A stretch of DNA of 64,000 nt from Streptomyces sp. DG2A-72 (GTDB taxonomy: Bacteria > Actinomycetota > Actinomycetes > Streptomycetales > Streptomycetaceae). Below the pieces are notes generated by a model. That model was not told the origin of the DNA. It saw only the letters and a program-made list of their open reading frames with translations, and ran no database searches. The first letter of the stretch is position 1, and each line of letters begins with the position of its first letter. The DNA lies in NCBI RefSeq assembly GCF_030499575.1, contig NZ_JASTLC010000001.1, positions 1,984,001-2,048,000 of the forward strand. Reading direction: 5' to 3'. This document shows, in pieces, positions 38,661-46,562 of the stretch. Both the position numbers and the translations under genes were made by a program.

Positions 38661-39746
38661 TCACTGCCGGATCGCCCAGCCCCGCTCCCGCAGCGCCGCC
38701 GTCAGCACCGGGGCCGCCTGCGGCTGCACCATCAGCTGCATCAGACCGGCCTGCTGCCCGGTCGCGTGCTCGATCCGTACGTCCTCGATGTTGACCCCGG
38801 CCCGTCCCGCGTCGGCGAAGATGCGGGCCAGCTGCCCGGGCTGGTCGTCGATGAGCACGACCACGACCTCGTACACCTGCGGCGCGGCCCCGTGCTTGCC
38901 GGGGACCCGGACCTGGCCGGCGTTGCCCCGGCGCAGGACGTCCTCGATGCCGGCGGTGCCCTCGCGGCGCTTGGCGTCGTCGGAGGACTGCAGGGCGCGC
39001 AGGGCGCGGACCGTCTCGTCGAGGTCGGCGGAGACGTCCGCGAGGAGGTCGGCGACCGGCCCCGGGTTCGCGGAGAGGATGTCGATCCACATGCCGGGGT
39101 CGGACGCGGCGATCCGGGTCACATCGCGGATGCCCTGCCCACACAGTCGTACGGCCGCCTCGTCGGCGTTCTCCAGACGTGCGGCGACCATGCTGGAGAC
39201 CAGGTGGGGCATGTGGGAGACCAGGGCGACGGCGCGGTCGTGGGCATCGGCCTCCATGACGACCGGCACCGCGCGGCAGTGCGAGACCAGCTCCAGGGCG
39301 AGGTTCAGCACCTCGGTGTCGGTGTCCCGGGTCGGCGTGAGCACCCAGGGGCGGCCCTCGAAGAGGTCGCCGGTCGCGGCCAGCGGGCCGGACTTCTCAC
39401 GGCCCGACATGGGGTGGGTGCCGATGTACGACGACAGGTTGAGACCGAGCGCCTCCAGCTCGCGGCGTGGACCGCCCTTGACGCTGGCCACGTCGAGGTA
39501 GCCGCGGGCCACGCCCCGGCGCATGGCGTCGGCGAGCACCCCGGCCACATGGGCGGGCGGGGCGGCGACGATCGCGAGGTCGACGGGGCCCTCGGGCGCC
39601 TCGTCCGAGCCGGCGCCGAGCGCGGACGCCGTACGGGCCTGCTCCGGATTGTGGTCCGCGAGGTGGACGACGACGCCTCGCTTGGCCAGCGCCAGGGCGG
39701 CGGAGGTGCCGATGAGGCCGGTGCCGATGACGAGTGCGGTCCTCAC
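38661..39746 (-). CDS. tyrA: Prephenate dehydrogenase with ACT domain
   Basis: 361 aa, GTG 39746 coupled with aroH (GTGA). Rossmann GTGLIG at 8-13; 'GTHPMSGREKSGP' (substrate His region), 'LVSHMPHLVSSMVAARLEN' and 'GIRDVTRIAASDPGMWIDIL' are TyrA motifs. C-terminal ACT domain ('VYEVVVVLIDDQPGQLARIF', 'VNIEDVRIEHATGQQAGLMQ') probably senses tyrosine. Makes 4-hydroxyphenylpyruvate for tyrosine synthesis. The partner aroH lies directly upstream. Confidence 0.96.
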   Translation of the reverse strand: MRTALVIGTGLIGTSAALALAKRGVVVHLADHNPEQARTASALGAGSDEAPEGPVDLAIVAAPPAHVAGVLADAMRRGVARGYLDVASVKGGPRRELEALGLNLSSYIGTHPMSGREKSGPLAATGDLFEGRPWVLTPTRDTDTEVLNLALELVSHCRAVPVVMEADAHDRAVALVSHMPHLVSSMVAARLENADEAAVRLCGQGIRDVTRIAASDPGMWIDILSANPGPVADLLADVSADLDETVRALRALQSSDDAKRREGTAGIEDVLRRGNAGQVRVPGKHGAAPQVYEVVVVLIDDQPGQLARIFADAGRAGVNIEDVRIEHATGQQAGLMQLMVQPQAAPVLTAALRERGWAIRQ

Positions 39747-40105
39747 TGGGCGATGTCCTTGCGCAGGGCTGCCGCGGCGCCGAGGTAGACGTGCGCGATG
39801 TCGGCGCGGGGCTTGTCGGACTCGATGTGCGCGAGGACACGGACGACACGCGGCATGGCGCCCTGGATGTCCAGTTCCTGCGCGCAGATCAGCGGTACGT
39901 CGACGATGCCGAGCTTGCGGGCGGCGGCGGCCGGGAAGTCGCAGTGCAGGTCGGGCGTGGCCGTGAACCAGATGCTGATCAGGTCGTCCGCGGTGAGGTC
40001 GTTCCGCTCCAGAACGGCGGTGAGCAGGGCTCCGACCTGCTCGTCCATGTGACCGGCCTCGTCCACCTCGAGTTGGACGGCGCCTCGGACCGCTCGTACC
40101 GCCAC
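39743..40105 (-). CDS. aroH: Chorismate mutase, AroH type
   Basis: 120 aa, ATG 40105. 'MAVRAVRGAVQLEVDEAGHM', 'RNDLTADDLISIWFTATPDL', 'FPAAAARKLGIVDVPLICAQ' and 'GAMPRVVRVLAHIESDKPRA' are the pattern of Bacillus-type trimeric chorismate mutase. Converts chorismate to prephenate, the substrate of TyrA encoded next with GTGA coupling. Confidence 0.95.
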   Translation of the reverse strand: MAVRAVRGAVQLEVDEAGHMDEQVGALLTAVLERNDLTADDLISIWFTATPDLHCDFPAAAARKLGIVDVPLICAQELDIQGAMPRVVRVLAHIESDKPRADIAHVYLGAAAALRKDIAQ

Positions 40106-40386
40106 GGCTTGGCTCCTTGCTGACGTACGGATCGTTGGTCCGTCCAGCCTAGTCAGCCCGCATCGAGCGGGGGCGCCGCGCCCGCCCGCTGAGACGGGGC
40201 CTCAGGTTCGGTCGCGGCCATGTCGGGGGTGACGAGCCCGCCTCAGAACCTGCCAATGTCACCCGAATCACCCTATTACGCTACTCAGGGCCAGAACGCC
40301 CCTGTGCGCCTCTGGAACGCCAGCCGTCGGGTCCGCTCTCATGGGGCAGGAAGCTCGCCTCGGGGGAGGCCCCGACCGCGTCCCCC

Positions 40387-40530
40387 TCCCCCACACCCTC
40401 CCCGACGCCGACTACACGGGCCGCACGACGGACGACTCCGCCTCCGTCGCCGTCTCCCTGCGTGACGGCAAGGCGGTCGCCTACTTCTGCGACGGCCGCG
40501 ACAAGGAGTCGTGGCTGAAGGGCGGCGGCT
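40387..40530 (+). pseudogene. Fragment of a small Streptomyces protein gene
   Basis: One frame reads DADYTGRTTDDSASVAVSLR, DGKAVAYFCDGRDKESWLKG, then turns to low-complexity Pro/Gly sequence. The fragment is like the core of small Streptomyces secreted or membrane proteins known to me with 'YTGRT..ASVAVAV.DG.A.AYFCDG...E.W..G'. No start with a ribosome site fits (the frame begins near 40341) and the rest of the gene is absent. Between aroH and this fragment (40106-40386) I see only promoter-like AT-rich DNA (accctattacgctactcagg). Confidence 0.45.
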
Positions 40531-40564
40531 TCACCGCCGACCAGGCCCGGCCACCGCCGCCCGC

Positions 40565-40875
40565 ACTCGGCCCGCCATCTGGTGCCGGCGCTGGTCGGCG
40601 CCGCGGTGGCGGTCGCCCTGGGGGTGTACGGGAAGCTGCCGGGTCCCGGCTGGTCGTCGGCGCTGCACCGCGGGTCGGGGCGGGTCGCGTTTCTGGTGTC
40701 GGTTCCGGTTGCGGTGCACTGCCTGTATGCGCTGGGCTATCAGACGTACGAAACACGGGTTTTGTGGCACTCCATCCTGGGTTGCTTCTTCTTCGATGCT
40801 TTCAGTGCCAAGATGCTGCTGCTCCGTTCGGAGCGCCTCCGCCCTCTGGTTCTTCCGCACCTTCGGAGTGACGAC
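40565..40875 (+). pseudogene. Truncated DUF6529-type membrane protein gene
   Basis: 'RHLVPALVGAAVAVALGVYG', then 'LHRGSGRVAFLVSVPVAVHC', LYALGYQTYETRVLWHSILG and CFFFDAFSAKMLLLRSERLR correspond to a four-TM cytochrome-b561-like Streptomyces family usually encoded just before a Rieske protein. Here the region between the first helix and the 'GSGR' helix is deleted, and the last helix is replaced by an in-frame join into the Rieske reading frame. The frame is open and unbroken, so a fused protein could be made, but it would lack half of the usual membrane domain. Confidence 0.6.
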
Positions 40876-41283
40876 ATGACCCCTGACCCGACCCGGCGCA
40901 CGGTGCTCCTCGCCACGGGCGCGGCGGCGCTTCTCGTGGGCTGCAGCGAGAACGGCGACGACGAGGGCGACTCCGCGAAGGAGAACGCCTCCCCCGGTCA
41001 GGAGCTGGCGAAGACGTCCGACATCCCGGTCGGCGGCGGCACGATCTTCAAGGACGAGAAGGTCGTCGTGACCCAGCCCAAGGAAGGCGACTTCAAGGCC
41101 TTCTCGAACATCTGCACCCACCAGCAGTGCCCCGTGGCGAGCGTCTCGGGCGGCACCATCAACTGCACCTGCCACGGCAGCAAGTTCAGCATCGAGGACG
41201 GCTCGGTGAAGAATCCCCCGGCGACGAAGGCACTGCCCGAGAAGCAGATCACCGTGGACGGAAATTCGATCCGCCTGGCGTGA
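40876..41283 (+). CDS. Rieske [2Fe-2S] lipoprotein
   Basis: 135 aa from ATG 40876 (GGAG 8 nt upstream). Twin-arginine signal 'PTRRTVLLATGAAALLVGC' with lipobox ending at Cys23: probably exported folded and lipidated. Cluster ligands Cys80, His82, Cys97(or 99), His100 in CTHQQC (80-85) and CTCH (97-100), with Cys85 and Cys99 for the disulfide of bc1-type Rieske proteins. Partner membrane gene upstream is damaged, so its redox partner is uncertain. The frame is open upstream through that remnant. Confidence 0.9.
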   Translation: MTPDPTRRTVLLATGAAALLVGCSENGDDEGDSAKENASPGQELAKTSDIPVGGGTIFKDEKVVVTQPKEGDFKAFSNICTHQQCPVASVSGGTINCTCHGSKFSIEDGSVKNPPATKALPEKQITVDGNSIRLA

Positions 41284-41305
41284 ACCGCCGCGTACGCTGC
41301 CGGGC

Positions 41306-42049
41306 ATGCAGCCCGAGGCCCTGGTGCGCGACCACACGATCTACTCCTGCGTGATGGGTTCGCGCGCCTTCGGCCTGGCCACGGACGGCAGCGACACCGA
41401 CCGCCGGGGCGTGTACGCGGCCCCCACTGCCCTCTTCTGGCGCTTCGAGAAGCCGCCGACACATGTGGAGGGGCCGGCCGAGGAGCAGTTCAGCTGGGAG
41501 CTGGAGCGCTTCTGCGAGCTGGCACTGCGCGCCAACCCGAACGTCCTGGAGTGCCTGCACTCCCCGCTCGTGGAGTACGTCGACGACACGGGCCGCGAGC
41601 TGATCGCCCTGCGAAGCGCGTTCCTCTCCCGCCAGGCCCACGAGACATTCGCCCGGTACGCTCTCGGCCAGCGCCACAAGCTCGACGCCGACGTCCGCAA
41701 TCACGGCGCCCCGCGCTGGAAGCACGCCATGCATCTGCTGCGCCTGCTGATGAGCGCCCGCGACCTGCTGCGCACGGGCGAGCTCACCATCGACGTCGGC
41801 GACCGCCGCGAGCCACTGCTGGCGGTGAAGCGCGGTGTAGTCCCCTGGCCCGATGTCGAGTCCTGGATGACCCGCCTGGCAACCGAGACGGACGAGGCGT
41901 ACCGGCACAGCCCACTGCCCGCCGAACCGGACCGCCGACGCATCGAGGCCTTCCTCGCCCGCGTCCGCCGTACGTCAGCCCTCCAACCGGACCCGTACGA
42001 CGAACTCGTGCAGGGCGTCGTACACGGCCGGAGCATCCGGCAGGACTGA
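41306..42049 (+). CDS. RlaP-type nucleotidyltransferase, copy A
   Basis: 247 aa, ATG 41306. Pol-beta superfamily signature 'GSRAFGLATDGSDTDRRGVY' with the metal-binding Asp pair (D-x-D), followed by 'FSWELERFCELALRANPNVL' and ECLHSPLVEY, and a helical C-terminal part. This is the YcgL/RlaP family (PF10127-like), often encoded near RNA ligases or NAD metabolism genes. It faces copy B, and their 3' ends overlap by 75 bp. Substrate unknown. Confidence 0.85.
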   Translation: MQPEALVRDHTIYSCVMGSRAFGLATDGSDTDRRGVYAAPTALFWRFEKPPTHVEGPAEEQFSWELERFCELALRANPNVLECLHSPLVEYVDDTGRELIALRSAFLSRQAHETFARYALGQRHKLDADVRNHGAPRWKHAMHLLRLLMSARDLLRTGELTIDVGDRREPLLAVKRGVVPWPDVESWMTRLATETDEAYRHSPLPAEPDRRRIEAFLARVRRTSALQPDPYDELVQGVVHGRSIRQD

Positions 42050-42730
42050 CACCGCCTGCGCCTCGTCCAGCACTCCATGCAGCCGCTCGATATCGGCCTG
42101 CACGCGCGCGTGCAGGGCCACATCGGCCGCCCCGTGCTCCTGTTCCGCCTTCGCCGTGATCAGCTCCGGCACGTAGGCCGGTGCCTCGGCGATCTCCGCG
42201 AGCAGTGTGGGCAGATGGGCCCGCACCTCGCCGCTGCGCATCAGATGGATGCCGGTGAGCAGCACACGGAACGTGTAGAGCAGCGGCTTGAGTTCGCCGG
42301 TCTTCTCGAACAGCCGCCGCTGTGTCACCGCGAACCCTCGGTAGTGGTGGGCGTGGTGGCTGGTGAGGACGCCGGGGGCGAGGGCGGCGAGTTCCCGGTG
42401 GGCGTCGGTGGTGTGCACGACGAGCGGCGAGAGCAACTGCTCCAGCACATAGCCGTTGCGGCGCAGCATCAGCCGTACGAACTTGCGCAGGTCGTGTGTG
42501 ACGAGGTCCATCTCGACGCCGTCCCGGTCCCACATCCTGGACCGGGTCTCCTCGGGCTCCCGCAGTCCGACCAGATCGGCGGCCGGCAGCAGATGCACGC
42601 CCCGCAGGTCCACGTCCGAGTCGCGGGACGGGAAGCCGTACAGGTGCGCGCCGGAGACGGTGGCGAACAGCAGCGGGTCGGGCTGCTCGGCCACCACCGG
42701 TGTCAGGTCGATGTCCAGGGCGTCGATCAC
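41975..42730 (-). CDS. RlaP-type nucleotidyltransferase, copy B
   Basis: 251 aa, ATG 42730, 3 bp after the stop of the ADP-ribosylglycohydrolase gene, so in the same operon. 'SGAHLYGFPSRDSDVDLRGV' is the nucleotidyltransferase motif; 'VEMDLVTHDLRKFVRLMLRR', 'NGYVLEQLLSPLVVHT', and 'HHAHHYRGFAVTQRRLFEKT' are further RlaP-family traits. Related to copy A by family but not closely similar. Together with the glycohydrolase and the NrtR-like gene it suggests NAD/ADP-ribose-linked modification, possibly of RNA; this is inference. Confidence 0.87.
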   Translation of the reverse strand: MIDALDIDLTPVVAEQPDPLLFATVSGAHLYGFPSRDSDVDLRGVHLLPAADLVGLREPEETRSRMWDRDGVEMDLVTHDLRKFVRLMLRRNGYVLEQLLSPLVVHTTDAHRELAALAPGVLTSHHAHHYRGFAVTQRRLFEKTGELKPLLYTFRVLLTGIHLMRSGEVRAHLPTLLAEIAEAPAYVPELITAKAEQEHGAADVALHARVQADIERLHGVLDEAQAVSVLPDAPAVYDALHEFVVRVRLEG

Positions 42731-42733
42731 GGG

Positions 42734-43753
42734 TCAAGCGTCCCAGAGCGCCCCGAGGGTCAGCAGGTCACCCCGGTACTCGATTCGGTCGGCCCACTCC
42801 GTGGGCCATGCGTCGGCGCCGAGGTACGCGCCGGCGAACGCGCCCGCGAGGCAGGCGATGGAGTCCGAGTCGCCGGAGGAGCAGGCGGCTCGGCGCAGGG
42901 CGGTCAGTGGCTCGTCGACGAAAAGCAGGAAGCACAACAGTCCGGTCGCCAGGGCTTCTTCGGCGATCCAGCCCGCACCGGTGGCCAGGCACGGGTCGGT
43001 CCCGGGCGACACGGTTCGCACAGCCTCCCGGAGGCGGTCGAGCATCGCCAGGCACTCATCCCAGCCGCGCGCGATGAAGTGCTCGGCCGTCGGGTCCTGG
43101 CTGCGCGTCCACAGGTCGCCGAGCCAGCGGTGGTGGTACGTGGAGCGGTGCTCCAGGGCGTACGAGCGCAGCAGCCCGACCAGTCCGGTCGGCTCGGCGC
43201 CCTGCGCCAGCAGTCGTACGGCATGCGCGGTGAGGTCGGACGCGGCCAGCGCCGTCGGGTGCCCGTGGGTGAGTGCGGACTGCAACTGGGCGGCGCCCGC
43301 GCGCTGTTCGTCGCTGAGGCCGGAGATGAGGCCGAGGGGCGCTACGCGCATGTTGGCGCCGCAGCCCTTGGAGTCGATCTGGCTGGCCTGCTGCCAGGGG
43401 CGGTCGCCCTCCAGCAGGACACACGCCCGGATGCAGGTGTTGCCGGGCGCCCGGTTGTTCTCCGGGGAGCGGTTCCAGGCGATGAACTCCTGCCGTACGG
43501 ACTCGGCCATCGCCGACGGCTCGAGCACTCCCCGGTCCATCGCCGCCCGCAGCCCCTTCCCCAGCGCCAGCGTCATCTGCGTGTCGTCCGTGACGATCGC
43601 TGGCCTCGGCAGCCCCATCTCCCGCCATGGGCCGAACTTGGCGAGGATCGACGGCACGTCGTCGAACTCGGTGGGGAAGCCGAGCGCGTCGCCGAGGGCG
43701 AGTCCGGTGAGGGCTCCGGTGGCGGCGCGCTTGGCGACGGTGGTGGCGGTCAT
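42734..43753 (-). CDS. ADP-ribosylglycohydrolase (DraG/ARH family)
   Basis: 339 aa from ATG 43753, overlapping the stop of the Nudix gene (ATGA). 'ATGALTGLALGDALGFPTEF', 'IVTDDTQMTLALGKGL' (Mg-binding D-D-T) and 'CSSGDSDSIACLAGAFAGAY' (second metal motif, D-S-D) are those of ADP-ribosylhydrolases, here with SGDSD in place of the usual GGDTD. Removes ADP-ribose from protein or nucleic acid, or opens related substrates. Second gene of the operon Nudix-ARH-nucleotidyltransferase. Confidence 0.92.
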   Translation of the reverse strand: MTATTVAKRAATGALTGLALGDALGFPTEFDDVPSILAKFGPWREMGLPRPAIVTDDTQMTLALGKGLRAAMDRGVLEPSAMAESVRQEFIAWNRSPENNRAPGNTCIRACVLLEGDRPWQQASQIDSKGCGANMRVAPLGLISGLSDEQRAGAAQLQSALTHGHPTALAASDLTAHAVRLLAQGAEPTGLVGLLRSYALEHRSTYHHRWLGDLWTRSQDPTAEHFIARGWDECLAMLDRLREAVRTVSPGTDPCLATGAGWIAEEALATGLLCFLLFVDEPLTALRRAACSSGDSDSIACLAGAFAGAYLGADAWPTEWADRIEYRGDLLTLGALWDA

Positions 43754-44478
43754 ACGGGGCGTCCTTCCCGGGACGGTCGGAGGAGGGGCGGATGCAGGGC
43801 GGTGGCGGTTCCCGCGCGGTACAGCGCGGCCGGTTTGCCGCGGCCACCGGTCAAGCGGGCGGCACCGGGGACGGGTTCGACGAAGCCCGGCGTGGCGAGC
43901 ACCTTGCGCCGGAAGTTGGGCCGGTCCAGCGCGGTGCCCCACACGGCCTCGTAGACCTGCTGCAGCTCGCCGAGGGTGAACTCGGGCGGGCAGAAGGCGG
44001 TGGCGAGGCAGGTGTACTCGAGTTTGGCGCCGACGCGGTCGTGGGCGTCGGCCAGGATGCGGTCGTGGTCGAAGGCGAGGGGCTGTGCACTGTCACATTC
44101 CACCCAGCGCGCCTGCGCCGCGTCGCTGCCGGCATGCGCCTCCGGTGCGTTCGGCAGCAGCGCCGCGAACGCCACGGACACGACCCGCATCCGGGGGTCG
44201 CGGTCGGGCTCGCTGTAGGTCCGCAGCTGCTCCAGGTGCAGCCCGGAGACATCCACCAGGCCGGTCTCCTCGGCGAGTTCACGCCGGGCCGCCGTCTCCG
44301 CCGACTCGTCCGGCTGCACGAAGCCGCCGGGCAGTGCCCATCGGCCGGCGTACGGCTCCTGCCCGCGCTCGACGAGCAGCACATGCAGTGCGCCCGCGCG
44401 CAGGGTGAGGACGGCGAGGTCGACGGTGACGGCGAAGGGTTCGTGCGCGTACTTGTCGTAGCCACTCGGTACGGTCAC
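43750..44478 (-). CDS. NrtR-like Nudix protein with winged helix
   Basis: 242 aa, GTG 44478. N-terminal Nudix domain with a complete box, GFVQPDESAETAARRELAEE starting at 52 and ending TG (73), so catalysis is likely retained. C-terminal winged-helix part, about 150-235: 'FCPPEFTLGELQQVYEAVWG', 'LDRPNFRRKVLATPGFVEPV', as in NrtR repressors of NAD synthesis, which sense ADP-ribose. Coupled to the glycohydrolase gene. A 53-bp palindrome directly upstream is the probable operator. Confidence 0.87.
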   Translation of the reverse strand: MTVPSGYDKYAHEPFAVTVDLAVLTLRAGALHVLLVERGQEPYAGRWALPGGFVQPDESAETAARRELAEETGLVDVSGLHLEQLRTYSEPDRDPRMRVVSVAFAALLPNAPEAHAGSDAAQARWVECDSAQPLAFDHDRILADAHDRVGAKLEYTCLATAFCPPEFTLGELQQVYEAVWGTALDRPNFRRKVLATPGFVEPVPGAARLTGGRGKPAALYRAGTATALHPPLLRPSREGRPV

Positions 44479-44485
44479 ATCCGCT

Positions 44486-44538
44486 CGCCCCCTTTATGGT
44501 CAGTGCGACTAATAGTCACCACGACTATAAAGGGGGCG
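44486..44538. promoter_or_regulatory. Nested palindrome, candidate NrtR operator
   Basis: Outer arms cgccccctttat (44486-44497) and ataaagggggcg (44527-44538) are perfectly complementary. Within it lie gactaatagtc (44507-44517) and atagtc-N5-gactat (44512-44528), both perfect. It lies 8 bp upstream of the NrtR-like start codon, where it would cover the promoter or ribosome site. Two overlapping dyads could allow two dimers to bind. Confidence 0.65.
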
Positions 44539-44556
44539 ACGGGACTGTACAACCCC

Positions 44557-45697
44557 TCAACTGGCCCCGCGCGACGGTGCGAACGCCGCAGTCGCCGCTC
44601 CGATCGCCGCGATCCCCGCCGTCACCCACGGCGCCGGACCCGCTCCGTCGACGAACGTCTCCGGTGTGGCGTAGCCGCCGTACGTCGTGAACACGGCCGC
44701 GGCGACGGCCACTCCGAAGACCCCGCCCAGCTCGCGCAGCGCGTTGTTGACGCCGGCCGCCACACCCGCGTCACCGAGCGGCACGGACGCGGTCACCGCG
44801 TTGGCCACGCTCGGGAAGACCATGGAGATGCCGACGCCGGCGATGATCAGCGGGCCGACGAGACGGTCGTATCCGACACCGGGTTCGACCTGCCAGGCCA
44901 GCAGTGCGAGGCCGGTCGCCCGCAACACCAGGCCGCCCAGCATGAAGGGCCGGGTCCCGTACCGGTCCGCGAGGGCGCCCGCGATCGGCGCGATCAGGAG
45001 CGGCGTCGCGTTCAAGACGAGGATCCGCACGCCCGCCTCCAGCGGGTTGTAACCGAGCCCGAGCTGGAAGAGCTGCGTGGTCATGAAGAGGGCGCCGAGC
45101 AGCGAGGCGAACAGCATGAAGGCCGAGGCGTTGGCGGTGGAGAAGGAGCGCCGGCGGAAGTACTCCAACGGCAGCATGGGATAGCGGGCGCCCTTCCACT
45201 CCCACCTCAGGAAGGCCGCCAGGAACACGACACCGACGGTCAGCGCGGCCAGTGTCTCGGCGCTCCCCCAGCCCACCTCGGGCGCCCGCACCGGCGCCCA
45301 GGCCAGGCCCGTCAGCCCGACGGCCGCCAACACCGGCCCCACGATGTCGAGTTGGGGCCGCGTGCCATAGCTCTCGCGCAGCTTGGTGGCGGCCAGGGGC
45401 AGCATCGCGATACCAATGGGTACGTTCAGTCAGAAGATCCACTGCCAGGACAGGCCCTCGGTCACCGCACCGCCGAGCACGGGTCCGGCCGCCACGCCGA
45501 GCCCGGTCACCCCGCCCCACACCCCGATCGCCACGCCCCGCTTCTCGGCCGGGAACGCCTCGCTGATCAGGGTCAGGGTGAGCGGAAGGAGTACGGCCGC
45601 CCCGGCGCCCTGCACCGCGCGCGCGGTGATCAGCTGGCCCGGGCCGCTCGCGAGGGCCGCGGCGGCGGAGGCCAGGCGGACCCACCAGTCGGATTAG
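44557..45697 (-). pseudogene. MFS (DHA2) transporter pseudogene
   Basis: A 14-TM-type exporter gene whose first ~100 codons are missing (the frame runs into TAA near 45697) and which has an in-frame TGA at about 45430, where 'SWQWIF' and 'LNVPIGIAMLPLAATKL' flank the stop; the family has Trp there, so TGG became TGA. The remaining 280 codons ('FMLFASLLGALFMTTQLFQL', 'ISMVFPSVANAVTASVPLGD') are intact. Unlikely to work. It lies between the palindrome of the NrtR operon and a 300-bp gene-free stretch. Confidence 0.88.
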
Positions 45698-46004
45698 CCA
45701 ACGGTAGTCACGCGGTGGCAGAGTGTGATGCACACGCCCGGCGCCCGGGCGACGTCGGGCACCCTCCCCGGTCAGGACGTATGTGCCCGACCGGCCAGCG
45801 TCCGGAGGGACGTGCCACGCGGGCCGACGGTTTCACTTGTCGGTACCAGGGCACGAAGACGATTGGCGTCGCGGGGCGTTGTTTGTCCCGCGTGTTGATC
45901 CAGCGCAGTTCGCAGGATCGTTGAGCCAATCAGAGACGCTCGCCCCGAAGTCGGCGCGGCTCCTTCCGTGAGGGCACGAGATACTCACGGAAGGCAGACC
46001 GGGC
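45698..46004. other. Gene-free stretch between MFS pseudogene and DinB-like gene
   Basis: 307 bp. Apart from the hairpin at 45962-45994 nothing is recognised. The left part directly follows the truncation point of the MFS gene and may be foreign or remnant DNA; short frames in it (for example IVFVPWYRQVKPS on the minus strand) do not match any transposase I know. Confidence 0.4.
45962..45994 (-). terminator. Hairpin terminator of the sigma factor operon
   Basis: Perfect 11-bp stem ccttccgtgag / ctcacggaagg, 11-nt loop, 10 bp after the stop of the DinB-like gene (minus strand). Confidence 0.7.
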
Positions 46005-46562
46005 TCACCCCGGAAAGGAATCGCGGCGCCCGAGGAACGCCAGCAGCCGTGCTTCCGGTCGTGCGGACATGGGCACGGCGAGCTGCGCGGCGAACCGCAC
46101 TCCTCGGTCCGCGTCCGCCACGACATGCCGGGCGACGGGCAGCAACTCGACCGCGAGCGGGCCCGGAATGTGCCGTGGCAGCCCGCAGGCCTGGGCCACG
46201 TCCCAGCCGTGCACGGCGATCTCGACGGCACCCACGGCGGCCATCACCCGCACGTCCAGCGGCCGTTCGCCGACCAGGACCCGGTCGCGGGGACCGGACG
46301 CCGCCCAGGCGCCGAGCACCGCGCACGCGCGCGTGCGGACGCCGCACGCCGGGTCGGCTCCGGGACGCGTGGGCACAAGCGCTATCCGCCCGCCGGTCAG
46401 CCCCTCGTGCAGCGCGTCCAGCGAGTCACCGAGATGCCCGAGCAGATCCTCCAGGTCCCACTCCGCACACGGCGTCCGGCGCCCCAGCCCCGCACGCTCC
46501 ACCCCGGCCACGCACCCCAGCGCGTAGGCGAGCGAACGCTCCAACAGCTCCCCGGAGTTCAC
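46005..46562 (-). CDS. DinB/maleylpyruvate-isomerase-like protein (TIGR03086 type)
   Basis: 185 aa from GTG 46562, overlapping the sigma factor stop (GTGA). 'LLERSLAYALGCVAGVERAG', 'TPCAEWDLEDLLGHLGDSLD' (metal-binding His), and 'VEIAVHGWDVAQACG' are hallmarks of the mycothiol-dependent maleylpyruvate isomerase N-terminal fold. Probably binds a metal ion with His residues and uses mycothiol or is a sensor. Its coupling with an ECF sigma factor suggests a regulatory or stress role; no classical anti-sigma factor is nearby. Confidence 0.82.
   Translation of the reverse strand: MNSGELLERSLAYALGCVAGVERAGLGRRTPCAEWDLEDLLGHLGDSLDALHEGLTGGRIALVPTRPGADPACGVRTRACAVLGAWAASGPRDRVLVGERPLDVRVMAAVGAVEIAVHGWDVAQACGLPRHIPGPLAVELLPVARHVVADADRGVRFAAQLAVPMSARPEARLLAFLGRRDSFPG

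Noticed and set aside
45698..45960. IS element or integrase remnant beside the MFS pseudogene
   Set aside because: Short frames do not match a transposase I recognise, and no terminal inverted repeats or target duplication could be seen; left as unassigned.
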